A stretch of 64,000 nucleotides of DNA, taken from contig WBMW01000170.1 of the NCBI GenBank assembly GCA_013396635.1, positions 1,030,896-1,094,895 of the forward strand. The letters are read 5' to 3'. The translations under genes were made by a program, and so were the position numbers. The notes below the pieces were generated by a model. The model made no database searches, was not told where the DNA came from, and saw nothing but the letters and a program-made list of their open reading frames with translations. The stretch is from Penelope pileata (Eukaryota; Chordata; Aves; Galliformes; Cracidae). The first letter of the stretch is position 1; each line of letters begins with the position of its first letter. Positions 32,360 to 46,000 of the stretch are shown here, piece by piece.

Positions 32360-35300
32360 GTTTCCTTTCCTCCCAGTTTCTATTATTTCTTCCCCTTTAT
32401 CTCTCTTGTTTGATTCAAAGCAAAGCGAACATCTAGATGACAGTTGTTGAGCCTACAGTTTACCAAAAACTGTTCATGCACTTCATGGCCTAGCCCTGGC
32501 TACCTCTCTTGCTGGAAGCTGTGCAGAGCATTTTTCCTGTTACCTGAAAGTCCCTGGGGAAAGAAGATGTATGGAATGGCCTGCATGAATTGAGCTGGTA
32601 GCAGCAGCCAGCTCCTGGCCTCTCCTTCCTGGAACAACGTGGGTCAGCAAATTTGTGTGAATATGCTGTGTAGCGGACACTCAGTGAGCCAATGATTTTG
32701 AAGTTTGAGTGTTAGTGTACCTGTGTGCCCTGGCTGTATTGCTTGCTTGTGTCTTGTAAGCCTGCTGTTACAGTGAGGAGATGCTGGGCTGCTAGCCCTT
32801 CCTGCTGCTGGAAGGAAGGAAGCGGCCTTGTGCAGCCAAGGGTTTAGGCACTGGTCATCTGAGTGCCACTGATCTATACATGGCTTCTGGGAAGGCGTGG
32901 CAGCTGCTTTGCCCTACAGGCATCACTAGAGAGGATGTAATACCACACTTTAGACAAACTCTTTACTTGTCTTATTTATTATTTTAGCATGGAACGTGAC
33001 TAGGACTTCTGGGCGCTATGGTAGCCCAATGGACCTAATACTTGGCATTTTATTGGGTACCGCTGGACAGGGGTCTGGATCTCTGTGGCCCTGGTAGTAC
33101 ACCTTCCAACAGAAGGAGTTGAAAGATGGGGATGCCATTCAATAGCAGAAAAACAACCATTGATGTTCTTAGGGCTGGTGCTACTGTCTCTCTTGACCAA
33201 TGAGAGTGTGTATTGCTTATACTTTTTTACTTTGCAGACAGTGATGTCATTGCAATTTGTGTTTGATTTATTCCCAACACTTTCACTGCCATTTTAGAAT
33301 TAACTGAGATTGCTGAGGTTGGTACAGCGTTCGTGTTAGCAGCTGACTTGTCTCATTACCTTTGAGCAGAGCATGCTTTGCTTGTATCTCACGTTGCACT
33401 AGAGGCAGAATCGAGATCTCACCAGTAGCAACTTGAAATATAAGCGCTAAATCCCAAATCCACAAAGGGAATAAGAAAGTTTAGTCTGAGAGACTAAATT
33501 TAAAAGATGCATTAACATCAACACTGAGATTACTGTGTGTTTGTGAGTGTATGATGACAAAGAGTTTCAGTTCCACCCAGCCTCAAACTGTGGTTGGACG
33601 AGAACTGTGGAAGTCCTGAGAAGCAAAGCTACAATCCCTTCCAGGGGCAGGGCTCCTGCGGGGGTGAGGAGGCACAAGAGGGCTTGAGGTGAGAAGTGAG
33701 AAAGAATAGGCAGCAGCAGCCACATGGCTGAGAGAGATTGGGAGGCACTATCTCAGGTCACCAGTCCAGTCCCTTTAACTGCTTAATATGCATGCAGTAA
33801 GATATTTGATGGGCTGTTGTCTTTGTTGCTGAGTTGCTTTTGCTGATCTTATTTTGGACCTGAAGCTGCGTATAGATAATAGAAAGCTTCTGTTCCATTT
33901 CTACCTCTTGGCCTGCTAAGAGTTTCTTTCTCTGAGTCTCTTAAGATGTGGGGACATCTGGTGACTGCTGATGAGTATTGCATGCTTAATTGCCTTCACT
34001 GACATGAAGAGCTTTTCCATCCTCAAATACACAGTTGCTTGAACAACAGGACCGTGATGCTTGTGTTCAATACAGGAAGCAGAGTAGTCTGAGCTGAGTC
34101 TTGAGAGATCCAGGCCTGATGGAGAGCCTGTTCTGTTTTGGATTGGTCTCTTTCTCTATTCATCACATGCAAGATCATGTTTCTTGAATGGAGCAAGGGT
34201 ACTAGAGATCTCCTAGGAGTTGATCCTAAAACCTGTGTGTCATGAGCAACCAGCTTGAACAGATTAAAACATGAACTCATAGCCCTTTGGGGCTTCATTA
34301 TTCTTTTCAGGTTGCTCTAGGCCTAGCAAAGCTGAGGGATTTTCTTTTAAAGCCTCCAAAGAAGCCTAATGGTTAAGTTAATGGATTGGGGAAATGTTAT
34401 CAAGAGACTGCGTCTTTGTAAGAGAGAAAGCACTGAAGAGCCAAAGCACTCATCTCCATGTTGAGCTGGTCTTCTTGTGACCAGTGAAGCTGGAGGTCTC
34501 CACAACTGTACACCCGTACTTATAAGAAAATGTCAGTGTCATGTCCAGTACATCTTTCATACTAGGTTTTCTTTGACTTACTTGTAAAAATCCATACCCT
34601 GGATTAGCTTTGTCATAGGGTCCTTCTTAGTGACATTTGCCTTCTCCAAAGTTCTTCAGTAGCTACTGAGAATGTATAATAAGCATTGTTCGTGAGGTCA
34701 GGGTTTAAGCGCTTGCTGATTCCAGTGTCAGAACCTGTCAGACAGTCGTTCAGTGGACTAGGCGCTACTGTCTTGAAGTGGTGATGTACCTCATAGAATA
34801 GTGGGTGAGTCAAGGACTGGAGTGTTGTCTTTTTTTTTTTTTTTTCCCCCTAATATGCCAGAGAATGTCTTCTGTGGTGCCGTACTCATGTGGACAGGAA
34901 GGTGTGAGTGTCTGCTACTGGGTGAGGTTAGGAAAACCTATGCCAGTGAATGCCTGATGTATTGCTATTCACAAAAGTCAAATACCAATCCTACTCAAAC
35001 TGAGAAGAAAAAGTATGGGTAGGGAGTACACCTGGGAGTTAGGTGCCTGACTGTTCTGCAGTAACTGCTGTGTATTTGGGATACATAGAGGCTGGGTATG
35101 CAAAAAAGACTTCTAGCTGAAATACTAGCAGAGAACTTTGCTGTTAGAGTTTGTTTGTTAGTTTCCACGTGGGAAGGAAAATACAGAATCTAAACTGAGA
35201 ACAGCAGAGGAAGTCTCCAAGGAGAATTCTCCCTTGTGTCAAGCATTCCCTGTAGGAACTACTTTGTAAGCGATACAGAACAAAATGTGATATGCTGTTT

Positions 35301-37697
35301 CTGTCCTTTATGCAGCTTCCTGGAGATAGCTGCATGAAAATGAAGCTGTTGCCTTTTACTGTCTCTGATTCTTGCAGCCTGTTTATAGCATAAAGTCATA
35401 ACCAGCTGTGCAGAAAAATCAAAGCCATCATCTGTGAATTCCAGGGAAAAGTGAATACAATGGATATTTTACATACAGAATGCTCTTTTTTTTTTTTTTT
35501 TAACTACACAAATTTCTTTGGTGAAATAAGGTAAGTGTGGTAAGGTTTTATTGTTACAAAACTTCCCAAGGCTTTTGAGGTGGTTTAATTTTTTTGTGTC
35601 GTGGAAACAAACCACTTATTGCATTCTTTCAGAGGGTATCAGCATCTCTCTCAAAGCTCAAGAAAGACTGAAATCTGTCTTGCTGATAGCAGTGCAGTGT
35701 TATATTAAAAAAGACATATATCAATGTATGTTAGCAATATAAGAGGAACTGTTTGAGAGCTAGTCATCCAAATGCAAACATAATTCCTGTCTTGTGCAGC
35801 AAGACCTAATGCAAACATAACGTGCAAGGAGCTTGTTAGTAGAAACAAAAACGTTGGTTCATCTGTTAATTAAAACGAAATGAGAATCACACATTCTTTT
35901 CTTTACTGACCAACTCTGAGAAAAGAGAGGAGGTCATGGATGAGACTGGAGTTTGTTATCTGAGGGCTCTGTGCAGCTGCCTGGAAGTGGCATGCCCTAG
36001 ACTTCCTAGGGCAAAGTAAATCTTGTGGATCTTTTTGAAGGAAGTCAACATAATTGATACTCATTTGTGGCTATGTCCTCTTGCAGGATAAACAATTTAA
36101 CTTTCATTGCCATTGGGTTAAATGAAAAGCAGAAGGCTCCAAAGTTTGTAGTAGAAGAAAAGTCATGTTATTTCATAGCTAGCTAACAGAAATAGTCACA
36201 AAGAGATTCGAAGCTACATCAGTCATTTTGTACATTGGTCAGGTTGTACATTGAGTTTCTAAAGTATGTGAACAAGAGGGTTTGTTTAAGACTTGTCTGT
36301 ATGAAGGATCTTGAAAGAAATGATGTCTGTATTTGCTCTATGGAGAGTTTTAATGAAAATAAATTTGTTCTTAATTATGGGTAGAATTTTGTACTGGCAG
36401 AAAGGTCTTCTGCACAAAGAAGTAAATGGAAGAGGTTAGGGTCTCACTGCAAAGACATGGTATAAGCATTAGAATCTTCCTTACATTGCTGTGTCTCTAC
36501 CGTGTTCCCTAGGATTTTGTGGTTAGCTTTATCTCCAATATAATATAATGATTCTTCTGTCACCTGGGTTGTATTGTATTTGTGACTTACTGACTTTGAC
36601 AAAGGCTGCCAAAAAGGCAGTGACTTTCAGCTTTTGCTGGCCAAGCTCAGGTGTTTTTGAAGCATGTATGTATTTTGTCATTTCCAAATCCTCTTAGTCA
36701 TCAGAGGAGTTTGAAAAGGGGAGAGATGCTTCTGGCAAAACTGAAAAACTTCTGGTAACCAACTGGCTACATATACTGGCAGTTCTCTTGCGCTGCCACT
36801 TTCCTTGCTTTTTTCCTCGTTTGGAGGAAGCTGTTGCCAATGTCATGCTAGCTTTATTTGGAAGCGTAAGTGATACTGAGTGGTTCTGAATGCCATACAT
36901 AGCATGAGTTCTCTGAGTACATCCTTGTGTTTATTTGGAGATAATTCCGCAGCCTTGTCTTGTGTTCTGAGTTGTCTGTGGAAGAAATCTTACCTAACCT
37001 AAAACATAGCATTAAATCTGGCACAAAACCTGTAGGTAATTATTGAAGCTGTTCCTGATCCCTCATTATCATGCTGCACAAGAATGTGGTGATCCTGTTC
37101 TTTTTGTTTTGTCTGGCAGTCATGGGCTTGTTGAACGCAAGTTCCCCTGAGCGCAGGGATCATTTCTGCATGTTGGGCAATGTACTGATACGTAACTGGA
37201 GACCGTAGTGTTAGAAGGAGACCACAGTTATGCAGAGAAAGTCTTGCAAGATAGGTCCAGCATGAGGAGTGTACTTTTGTCTCAATGTGTTTTGGAGTGG
37301 AAGCTTGGCAGTTGTGTTTTTATTGTATCTGGTGCACATCCACAGCAGAGAAGTGTGGGGAGATGCTGAGCAAATAGCGGTAAAATCTGCACTGCTGTGC
37401 ATGATCTATTGGCCTCCAGTCACAGGAAGCACAAGCTTGTGTTAGGCATATGTTCTGTGAACAAAGCAGTGAAACTGCTTCAGGTAGATTTTTAGCAATC
37501 CCGGGCAAAGTATCTGAGGGTATAGTAATAGGCATAAACAGAAATTTCATGAAAACTCCGACTCACACATCTGAATAATGGCACCCTCCTCCAAAGAGTA
37601 GCTCATCTCTGAAAGAGATGCACTCCTCCCTGGGGCTGGCCCTTAAATGAGCGCAGGGCACCCCCACCCTTAGGCCACCCACCCCTTCCAGACACAT

Positions 37698-37734
37698 GGG
37701 GAGCACAGGTGCAAACACTCTGCCTGTGCTCCCC
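37698..37734. repeat. Perfect 12-bp inverted repeat (hairpin)
   Basis: Arms GGGGAGCACAGG (37698-37709) and CCTGTGCTCCCC (37723-37734) pair perfectly around a 13-base loop in a locally GC-rich patch (37620-37745). Pairing does not extend beyond 12 bp, which is shorter than a normal miRNA precursor stem. Confidence 0.75.
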
Positions 37735-39324
37735 AGGCCAGCCACAGCCTTTACTCCAGGTGCTCAGTCACAGATTCAGGCTCTGACCTAGCATTTCCCT
37801 TACAGCATCTGAAAGGACTGTTTATCCCTGTGTATTTTTTTTTTTTTCCTAATGGTTTTTATCCTCCTGGGTCAGCGTGTAGAGGAAGGATGTTTGAAGT
37901 CTGAGCATTGTTAGATCCTGGAGCAGTGGATTTTTCTCACATCTCACTCAATATTTTCTGCTGTCATGCATGTCCCTTTTTCCATACTGTATACTATTTC
38001 TTCCATTTATTGTCCACAGAATTTAGCTAATATGAGAGGGAATTTTATATATCTCTGGGCATTGCAGTACTTCAGTCCTTCTTAATTCTGCCCCTATGGC
38101 TTGCAAGGATGATCTGTTTGTTGTAGCACTTGGCAGTGTTGCTGGGTGTGTAGGGCTCTAACAGAATTTGCAACATGCAATTTGTTGAATGGACTGTGCT
38201 TAGCACTCATAGCAAGCTCCGTGAAAATGCATTTATTGGGCAGAAGGACCAACAGTGGTAATGTGAGTACGCTCCGCCCTGTTTGTATGTTTTGGCTTGT
38301 GGACAGGTGAGTATCCTGTATGTTGTGGAGCTATCTTTCTCCAGTTTGGTTTTGTGACTTGAAACTAGCTTCTGAAAACAAAACCTAGGAAGTGCCTCCA
38401 TTCTGAGGAAAGGAAGCTTTCCTTTGAAGAAACAGTTGAAAGAGGAAAGAAGAATGATGATGATGTCCAATTTCCATGTGTTTCCCAGCGGTTTGAACAT
38501 TTGGAGACCTGGGCTAATTAATTTTTGTGTAAGTAATTGAGTCTGTGGTTAGGTACTATCCAAACAACGTGCTCAACGCCAGTTGGAAGGGTATTAACGA
38601 TTGTGGATGCTCAACTGTCTGCCTTTCCCCTATCCCTCCCACCCTTTTTCTTCCCAAGCTGTTCCACGCTGCATAGTATAATTTCTGTTTTGGCAGATAA
38701 GAAGAATGAGCATGAGCATGTCTGCCTACACTGTTAGTCTGGCCTCCCTTTCCCTATGTGAGTACCCTTGAGCTCCGGTTTCTGCTGAGCTGCGTAGTCA
38801 AGTAGCTGTTAATCCTGTCTGAACCTGGAAGGTCCTCACACGTGTAAGGTTCCTCCCCATCATCTTGCTGCGTGTGAATAAGCTTTGCTAGTTGCTGCAA
38901 ATTGTCTGCAGATGCTCCTTCCTCTACTTTCACAGAGCTGCTGTGATGCAGTTCTCCTGGTGGCCTGTGTGGCTCTTGGGTGCAGCCATCCTTAGGATAT
39001 ACTAGATGATGTTCTGAGGAAAAATATCATATGGTAAGGAGTTACCAATATCCTGGTTTATAGATGTGCCGCACGCTTTGATGAAGAGTACCTCTGTGCT
39101 GGCCAGTGTGCCTTGAAATCACTGTTGACTGATTAAGGTGAAATGCAAATGAAACTCTTATTTATAATATGCAAAATAGTGTAATTAAAAATGTTTATAG
39201 TATGCATAGGCAGTCCCCCAAATGAAGAGTAATCTCTTTATGTCGAGATAAGCTTGGAAATCAGATAGCTCATCAGTCCGATACTTAGGAGCTAGTGATC
39301 TGTACTGGAGCGTTACTGATGGAT

Positions 39325-40020
39325 CCTTCCAGGACAAGACACACACTTGGGGGTGTGTGTTGATGAGAAACTCAGCATGAGCCGGCAGTGTGCACTTGCA
39401 GCCCAGAAGGCCAACCGCATCCTGGGCTGCATCAAGAGAAGCGTGGCTAGCAGGTCGAGGGAGGTGGCTCTGCCCCTCTCCTCTGCTCTCGTGAGACCTC
39501 ACCTGGAGTATTGTGTCCAGTTCTGGGGCCCCCAACACAAGAAGGATGTGGAGCTGTTGGAGCGGGTCCAGAGGAGAGCCACGAGGATGATCAGAGGGCT
39601 GGAGCACCTCCCCTACCAGGACAGGCTGAGAGTTAGGACTCTTCAGCCTGGAGAAGAGAAGGCTGCGGGGGGACCTGATAGCAGCCTTCCAGTACCTGAA
39701 GGGGCCTACAGGAAAGCTGGGGAGGGGCTTTTTACAAGGATAGATAATGACAGGACAAAGGGTAATGGTTATAAACTGGAAGAGGGTAGATTTAGACTAG
39801 ATATAAGGAGGAAATTCTTCACTGTGGGGGTGGTGAGACACTGGAACAGGTTGTCCAGAGAAGTCGCTGATGCTCCCTCCCTGGAAGTATTCAAAGCCAG
39901 GCTGGATGGGGCTTTGGGGAACCTGGTCTAGTGGGAGGTGTCCTTGCCCATGGCAGGGGGGTTGGAACAAGATGATCTCTAAGGTCTCTTCCAACCTGAA
40001 CCATTCTATGATTCTAAGAT
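39325..40020 (+). mobile_element. CR1 LINE, young-looking 5'-truncated copy
   Basis: Plus-strand frame 39347-39931 starts in the reverse transcriptase C-terminal part (LGVCVDEKLSMSRQC-like; ANRILGCIKRSVASRSREVA; HLEYCVQFWGPQHKKDVELL). It continues by frameshifts to the terminal VVRHWNRLSREVADAPSLEV segment. The 3' UTR ends with CCATTCTATGATTCTAAG, the CR1 terminal repeat. Little decay is visible, so this is one of the younger CR1 copies here. The missing 5' portion is normal for CR1. Confidence 0.93.
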
Positions 40021-43000
40021 AAGCATATGCTGGGAGAGCCCATACATTATACTTAATTTTTGAGTCAAGGGACACAGGCATCTAAATCTGGATAGGTGGT
40101 ATTTTTTTGTTGTTTTTTATGTACCATTCTCCTTCACATCTTTGTACTTTTATTCAGTGTTATTGTCCTGCTCATAAGTTAAGACTTGCTCATAGGACTT
40201 GGTTGAGTGTGTGACTGAAGGGCCTGTGAAGTTTCTCCTCCTGCCTTCTCTGTTTGATGTCTGTGGATGTATTTTCTCTGATGTCTCCACCTGCTGAACT
40301 TGATGTTTTATATCAATGAAGATAACTTGTGAAGAAACATTCTTGTTAAAACGTGTAGGATATGCGTGTGTGTGTGTGTTTATACACATATAAGCACACG
40401 TATACACACGTACATGGTGTGATGAATCTCCAAGTCATTTCTGGTAGGCATACAATAACAGTGTTGTTTGGTAGACTGACCTCTGAAAAGTAAAACTCCC
40501 CTTCTGTTGGTTGGAATGGAAGAAAGCATCCTCCTGGTGCTGTTAATAATCCAGAAGTTTATTTACTTTTAGGCCAGTCAGTTTATTAAGAAAGGGTACA
40601 ATTAACTGGTAGGCTCAGTGTAAATTGTTACAATCTAAAGTTCCTAGTTCTTGATTTTATTATTTTTATTTGTTGTGGATGCTGAACGTCGTCAGGGTGA
40701 AGCATGAGTGGATGCCTCTGTATCAGCTGCTGGTCTGTGCCACATCATTCAACAGTTCGCTAGTTTTTACTTCTGTGTAGACACTGTTTGCAGAGTAAAA
40801 AGCAGATTCCAAAAAGTCACATGCAGATTATAAAACCCCTCCTAATTAAGGATTTGACTTATTAAAATGATATTAAGATAAAAAGATCATTAAGGTAGAA
40901 GTAGAAAAAACCTGACTGTTCAAACCCTAAATCTTGTTATCAAAGTACTGTTGGGAGTTTAGCGTCACTGTGTTCTCCTTGTATGATTATGTAAGATGAG
41001 ATCAGCAAGCAAGTAATAAAGCACAGGTCAGCAGGCTCATTGTTACAAACCCTTGAAGTTTAGAATCAAATCTGATCTGCCTCTGTTCTTCTGTTAGGGA
41101 AGCTTAACAAGAAAGGAAAATAGCGGGAGTTTCATGGCTCATTTGGCTTGAACAGTGAGGTCTGACGTACTGAGTTTTGTAATAATCCCTCTATTTTCTC
41201 TGTGGGCATGGGCATGGTATACTTGGCTGAGTTATCAGCACTTGCACACAGGAGATGTACAATTGCGGGTTACATACTGAATTCTGAGTTGCAGATAGAA
41301 TTCGGAAATGCAATTCATCTGCTGAAGATGCTGCTTTTTAATTTGTAAAAAAAATAAAATAAAAAAAGCAGTACTGCTGAGTAGCAAGTGGAAGTACTGC
41401 ATATTGTAGTTGCACGTGAACTTGGAAGTCTATGTCATCCTGATGTGGTCCTCAGAAGAGGCTGCAGTAGGGAAGGACAGGGAGCAGGTGTATGTGCTGT
41501 AAAGCAGTAGTTTGTGTTGGCTAAATAACATAAGCTAGAAAGTGCTTGTACCTCAGGAGAAGGCATTAGAGCAGGATGCCCGCTGCCTTGTTCACCCTTG
41601 CTTCCCCTTTCATTTCCCAGCTGCCCATTTCTCTCTGTCCTTGGCACTCCCTTGGCCCTGCATGTGAAGCTGGGGGTTCCAAACAGTCTGTGGTGTGAGA
41701 GGTGTTGCTGAGAAGCTGCTCAGCTTTGGTAAGGTCAGGGGCATCCCTGGCATGCTCTGTTCCAGGGGTTTAGTGCCTGGGAGGTTTTGTGGTGTAAACT
41801 CTATCTTCCTGCTGTCTTAAGACACTTGAGAGGGTTTGACGGTTGTGCTAGGGTGATATGAGCACCTTTTGTATACTGATGTCTTGGATGCTTGTGGATT
41901 GTTTTTGTTTGAGCTTTTCTTTTGTGTGTGCAAGTAGTCGAGTTCCCTGGATACTTCTACTTTTGTTGCATAAGTCTACCTCTGATGCTCCGGAACATTT
42001 ACTGACTGTAACTCTCGCACACAGTTTCAACAGAGATACGTGCTCTGCTTGGCTTGAAGGTGATCATTAATTGTATTGCTTGCCTGATTGACTGCTGTGT
42101 AAGACAGCAGTCTTATACAATGCACTTTAAGCTGATCTGTGGCCCTGTATCAGTGTGGTTTTTCACTTGGTAAAGAGTCGAAGGGCAGAAGTAAGTGCTG
42201 CTGGTAAGTACTTCTTGGGAGCGTAAGAGCAAACAGCGGAAGTACTACGCTGCTGTTTGAATGCACTTCTGGTTTTGTTGCGTTTGTTTTGTTTTGTTTT
42301 CCTGTAGCTAGTACATGTAGAAATTAGATTGGTCTAGCATTTCAAAAGTATGTTGTAATGCAGTTATATTTCTGCAATCAGAAAATGGGGACTTTCTGAT
42401 TGCAGACTGCAGTTCTCTTTTTGACGAAGCAGGAATATTGTGTAGAAGTCACTTGTGTAACTCGCATGGACTCTGGAGAACAGAGTTCAGATCAGTGTTA
42501 CAGTAAAAGACCTGAGCACCTCAGTCAGTAAAACAATTCTTTTCACCATGTTATTTCAGCCTGGCAATGATGTACGAGCCTGAAAGTGAAGTGAAATGGT
42601 GGTGTAACAGCAGGTGGAGTGCCGCCTTTGAGCCTGCCTCCTGAGCTGCTGCTGGTGAGGCAGGGGAACGGTGTCCCAGGCTTCTACTGTGTGAGAGAAA
42701 AACCTGTGCATTTTTCATGCCCCAGGAGTAATGAGGTTCAGCAGCAAACCTGAAACTCGGTGCTACACGTTCATTTATCTATTTTCCAACGTGTTGCTCT
42801 TCGCTTATCCCCGTTAGTAGATTTTGAAGAGACTGCAGACTGAGCAGCTGCCACTAGGTGCCACTGCAGTACAGGAATATTGGTAGATTTCTTTTGAAAA
42901 CAGCTGGAAGCATTGTAGAAACAGACTGTTGAAAACTTTTTAAAAAACCTTTCATTAACATTTGTGTTCTAGTTACCTTCAGTGGGGCAAATGACCTAGG

Positions 43001-46000
43001 ATTTGGTAGTCGTGCAGGCAAACTGGGTTTGGTATGGACTGGAACTGTGAGCACGTAACTGAGAAGTGACTACAGAAAGAAGCAATACTGGGTCTGCAAG
43101 GAGAAATGCTGTGGAAGTCTAGTTCTTCAGCTGAAAGCCTTTCAGAAATCTTTATGATCTTCAAAAGTAAAAAAAAAAATTTGTGTGACACCTATCTTTA
43201 GTTGTTGGTACTGGCTGTTTGTGAGGTGTGTATGGTAAGAAAAAGGGAAGTATAAATCAACAGTAATCCAGATGGAAGCACATCAGGTTCAGCTCCTGTT
43301 CATGCCTGGTGATCAGTACACCGGTACTCGGTACACTATCTGTAACATGGAGTTTAATAGTATTTTCTTGGCAAGTCTGTTCTGTTCATAGTTGTGTTGA
43401 AGACTGAAATTGGTGCACGGTAAGTTGTTCTCTAGAGGCCCATTGTGCTGGGAAAGTGTTTTTCCAGCGTAGGGAATGAAACTGGGGAACTGATGTGTAT
43501 GGAAAATGATTATAACAAGCTCTCCTTCGTCCCAGCCCTTAAATGTTCAGCTCAATCAGATTTCTTTCCAGTTCATCACTGGCCCTACAAACCACTGCTG
43601 CCGTCAGAGTACGCAACACAGTGTGAATTGAGACCCTCTGGTGAGTGGGCTAGGAGAGATGGGAGAAATGAGAAGGGGGGGAAAAAGGCTATGAAAGTGT
43701 GACTAATGAGTGATGGTCTAAAATTCCAGTTTCTTCTACCCCACCTTCCTTGAGGTAGTCTCACTTAAGTGAAGGTGTGCTTTTGGGCTGGATGTTTGCA
43801 TTGGTCAGATGTGTCTGCTCAGCTTAAAATACGATGCTTTGCTGATTCCCAAGTAATTTCAATGGGGAGGGTGAGTGGAAGGGGAATGTCTTCAACCTTC
43901 ATTTCTGTTGCCTTGGAAATGTCATTAAGATATCTTGTCACAAGTCTATAATGCCAGTAAGAGTCCTTTGACTTTGCAAAGGATTTATTGGATTCTCTAT
44001 TCAGTAGTGTGTTAATGAGGTGTATACCAAAACATCTGGACATCAACTGAAGAATAATGTCCTTCATTATGTTCCAAGTGAGCCTTTTGGTGCTTAAAGA
44101 GGTGTAGGCAGTTTACCAGAAACTTAAGGTTATAACCAGATTATAACTTAAGGTATGTAACCAGTTTTTTAAAAATCAAAATGTTAACGTAGGCAACCTT
44201 AAATACTTGACTAAATTTCTTTTCAGTGACACACCATGCAAAATTGCTTGTGTGTGCACCCTCTGATCTCACTGTTGTTTGGATTGCTGGCAGCACTTGC
44301 CTCTTCAGCACTAAGGCTGTGGTACAGTTCTACTGGAGTCTTGGCTTCCTCACTTAAAATTCATTGCTTTTCTAAACTCACATCGCTTCCAATCTCCTTC
44401 AGTTGGTATGTTTCAAGTTAAAATGAAAGCAGAGTGAAGAGGAAAACATTTCTCCTCTGGAGAATCCTTTTCTATTTCAGATGTTATCTGGCCCTGACAA
44501 GTGATCATCTCTTCTTACTGTGCTTTTAGTGTGGTGGTGGATTTTTTTCCTGTGTGCCTGGGCAATTTTTCAAGGGCAGAACGTTATTGCAAGTGGGCTT
44601 AGCCAATGCAGCTGGACCTTGGCACATTACACCTGCTCTGTGCCTGGTGTGTCATTGGAACCTGATCTGGAGTCCCTCACACTGCAAGTACCATTTGCAG
44701 TTGTGACAGCATAAATGGTATGTTTCCAGAGAGCTCTCTGAAAAGTGTGGTCTTTGTATAGATTAGGGCATTGTAAATGATAGTGGTCAATAGATTTTGA
44801 GAAAACTAATAACTTTCATTTGGCATTGTCATTGTGTAACCCTTTGCTTTTAGTTCTTCTGGGTGATCCCAAAGAGATGATGTGATGGTCTCCAAGAAGC
44901 AGGAGGTGGGTGCTGCAAGCTAGTGATGCTTCACAATTTTTAAATAAAATTGCTTAGTAAAATGTTTATTTCAATCGCTAGTAAATATTTTCTTTCAGTA
45001 TGATACCAGTCAGAAATAAAACAACCAGAAAGGAATTAGAGATGCTTTCGGTGCTGACTGATTTGCAAGGAGTGGATTGGAATGTTTAGCTGGCTGAGGA
45101 TAGACAAAAGGTTGGTCAGGCTTTTTTTTTTATTTTTATTTTTTATTTTTTATCATTTTTTATTGTTTGTAATAGCAGTCTCAGTGGACTTCTGTCAGCT
45201 AAATGAAGCCTGAATTTAAAGAGAAAGCTAGATGGCAGAAGAGGAGACTTTGATTTTCTTTTTACTCATGGGGCTTCTTGATGTCATGTGAGTAAACAGA
45301 AGTTTATCTTTTAACAAGAAGTGGAAGAGATAGTGGACTTTAACTAATGCATGCTGCTTTACCTCCTGTGAGAGTAAATCTTGTGACATAAAAATAGCAA
45401 AAAGCAGGTGACTGGAGTGGAAACAGACATTTGCATTTATATATTTTCACAAACTGGATGACTTAAATACCTACCCTGGTGCTTTTTACTGCCTCCCATT
45501 GATGGATCTTGTCGCCAGTGTTAAAATTAGTGGAAATATGGGGTCAGTTTTGGCGGTGGCTGAGTGGTTTTCATTTTGCTGTTCTACATTTCCTTAGTTA
45601 CCCATCTGTCTCTGTGGTAGAGAAGGCTGTGAGGAAGCTTAGATTGATCACTTAGGTGGGAGACTTTCTTTTCTTGAATGTTGGTGTAGACTTTTTTTTG
45701 GTTAGCTGGAATCGTTCTCAAGCTCTGAAGTATTCTTGGACGTGTGGGTGTGTGGTGGCAGAAATGAAATTATTGTTGTATCAGGGATGAATCTAACCAT
45801 TGCATAGCACTGTCTTTGGAGCTGAGAACCCAGCTGAGATTTAAAATGGAACTGACTGCACCTCCACCTCTTCCTAACACAAGATTGTTGAGAGTGCCGG
45901 TGTGGATTCGCTCTAGTCAGCATAGCGTGTGGGATGCTGCGGGATCCTGCTTCAATGATGGAGGAAATTTGACCGTATCTTGGAGTTCTGTTGAGAGTTT

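Larger units (their letters stand above)
31933..39324 (+). other. BORCS5: BORCS5 intron 2, first part
   Basis: About 7.4 kb without a recognisable exon. It contains (TC)9 at 32342-32359, T16 runs at 34830-34845 and 35486-35501, and the hairpin at 37698-37734. In mammals the intron after this exon is also very long. Confidence 0.6.

Noticed and set aside
39185..39607. 140-codon minus-strand ORF
   Set aside because: Antisense of the plus-strand CR1 copy at 39325-40020.
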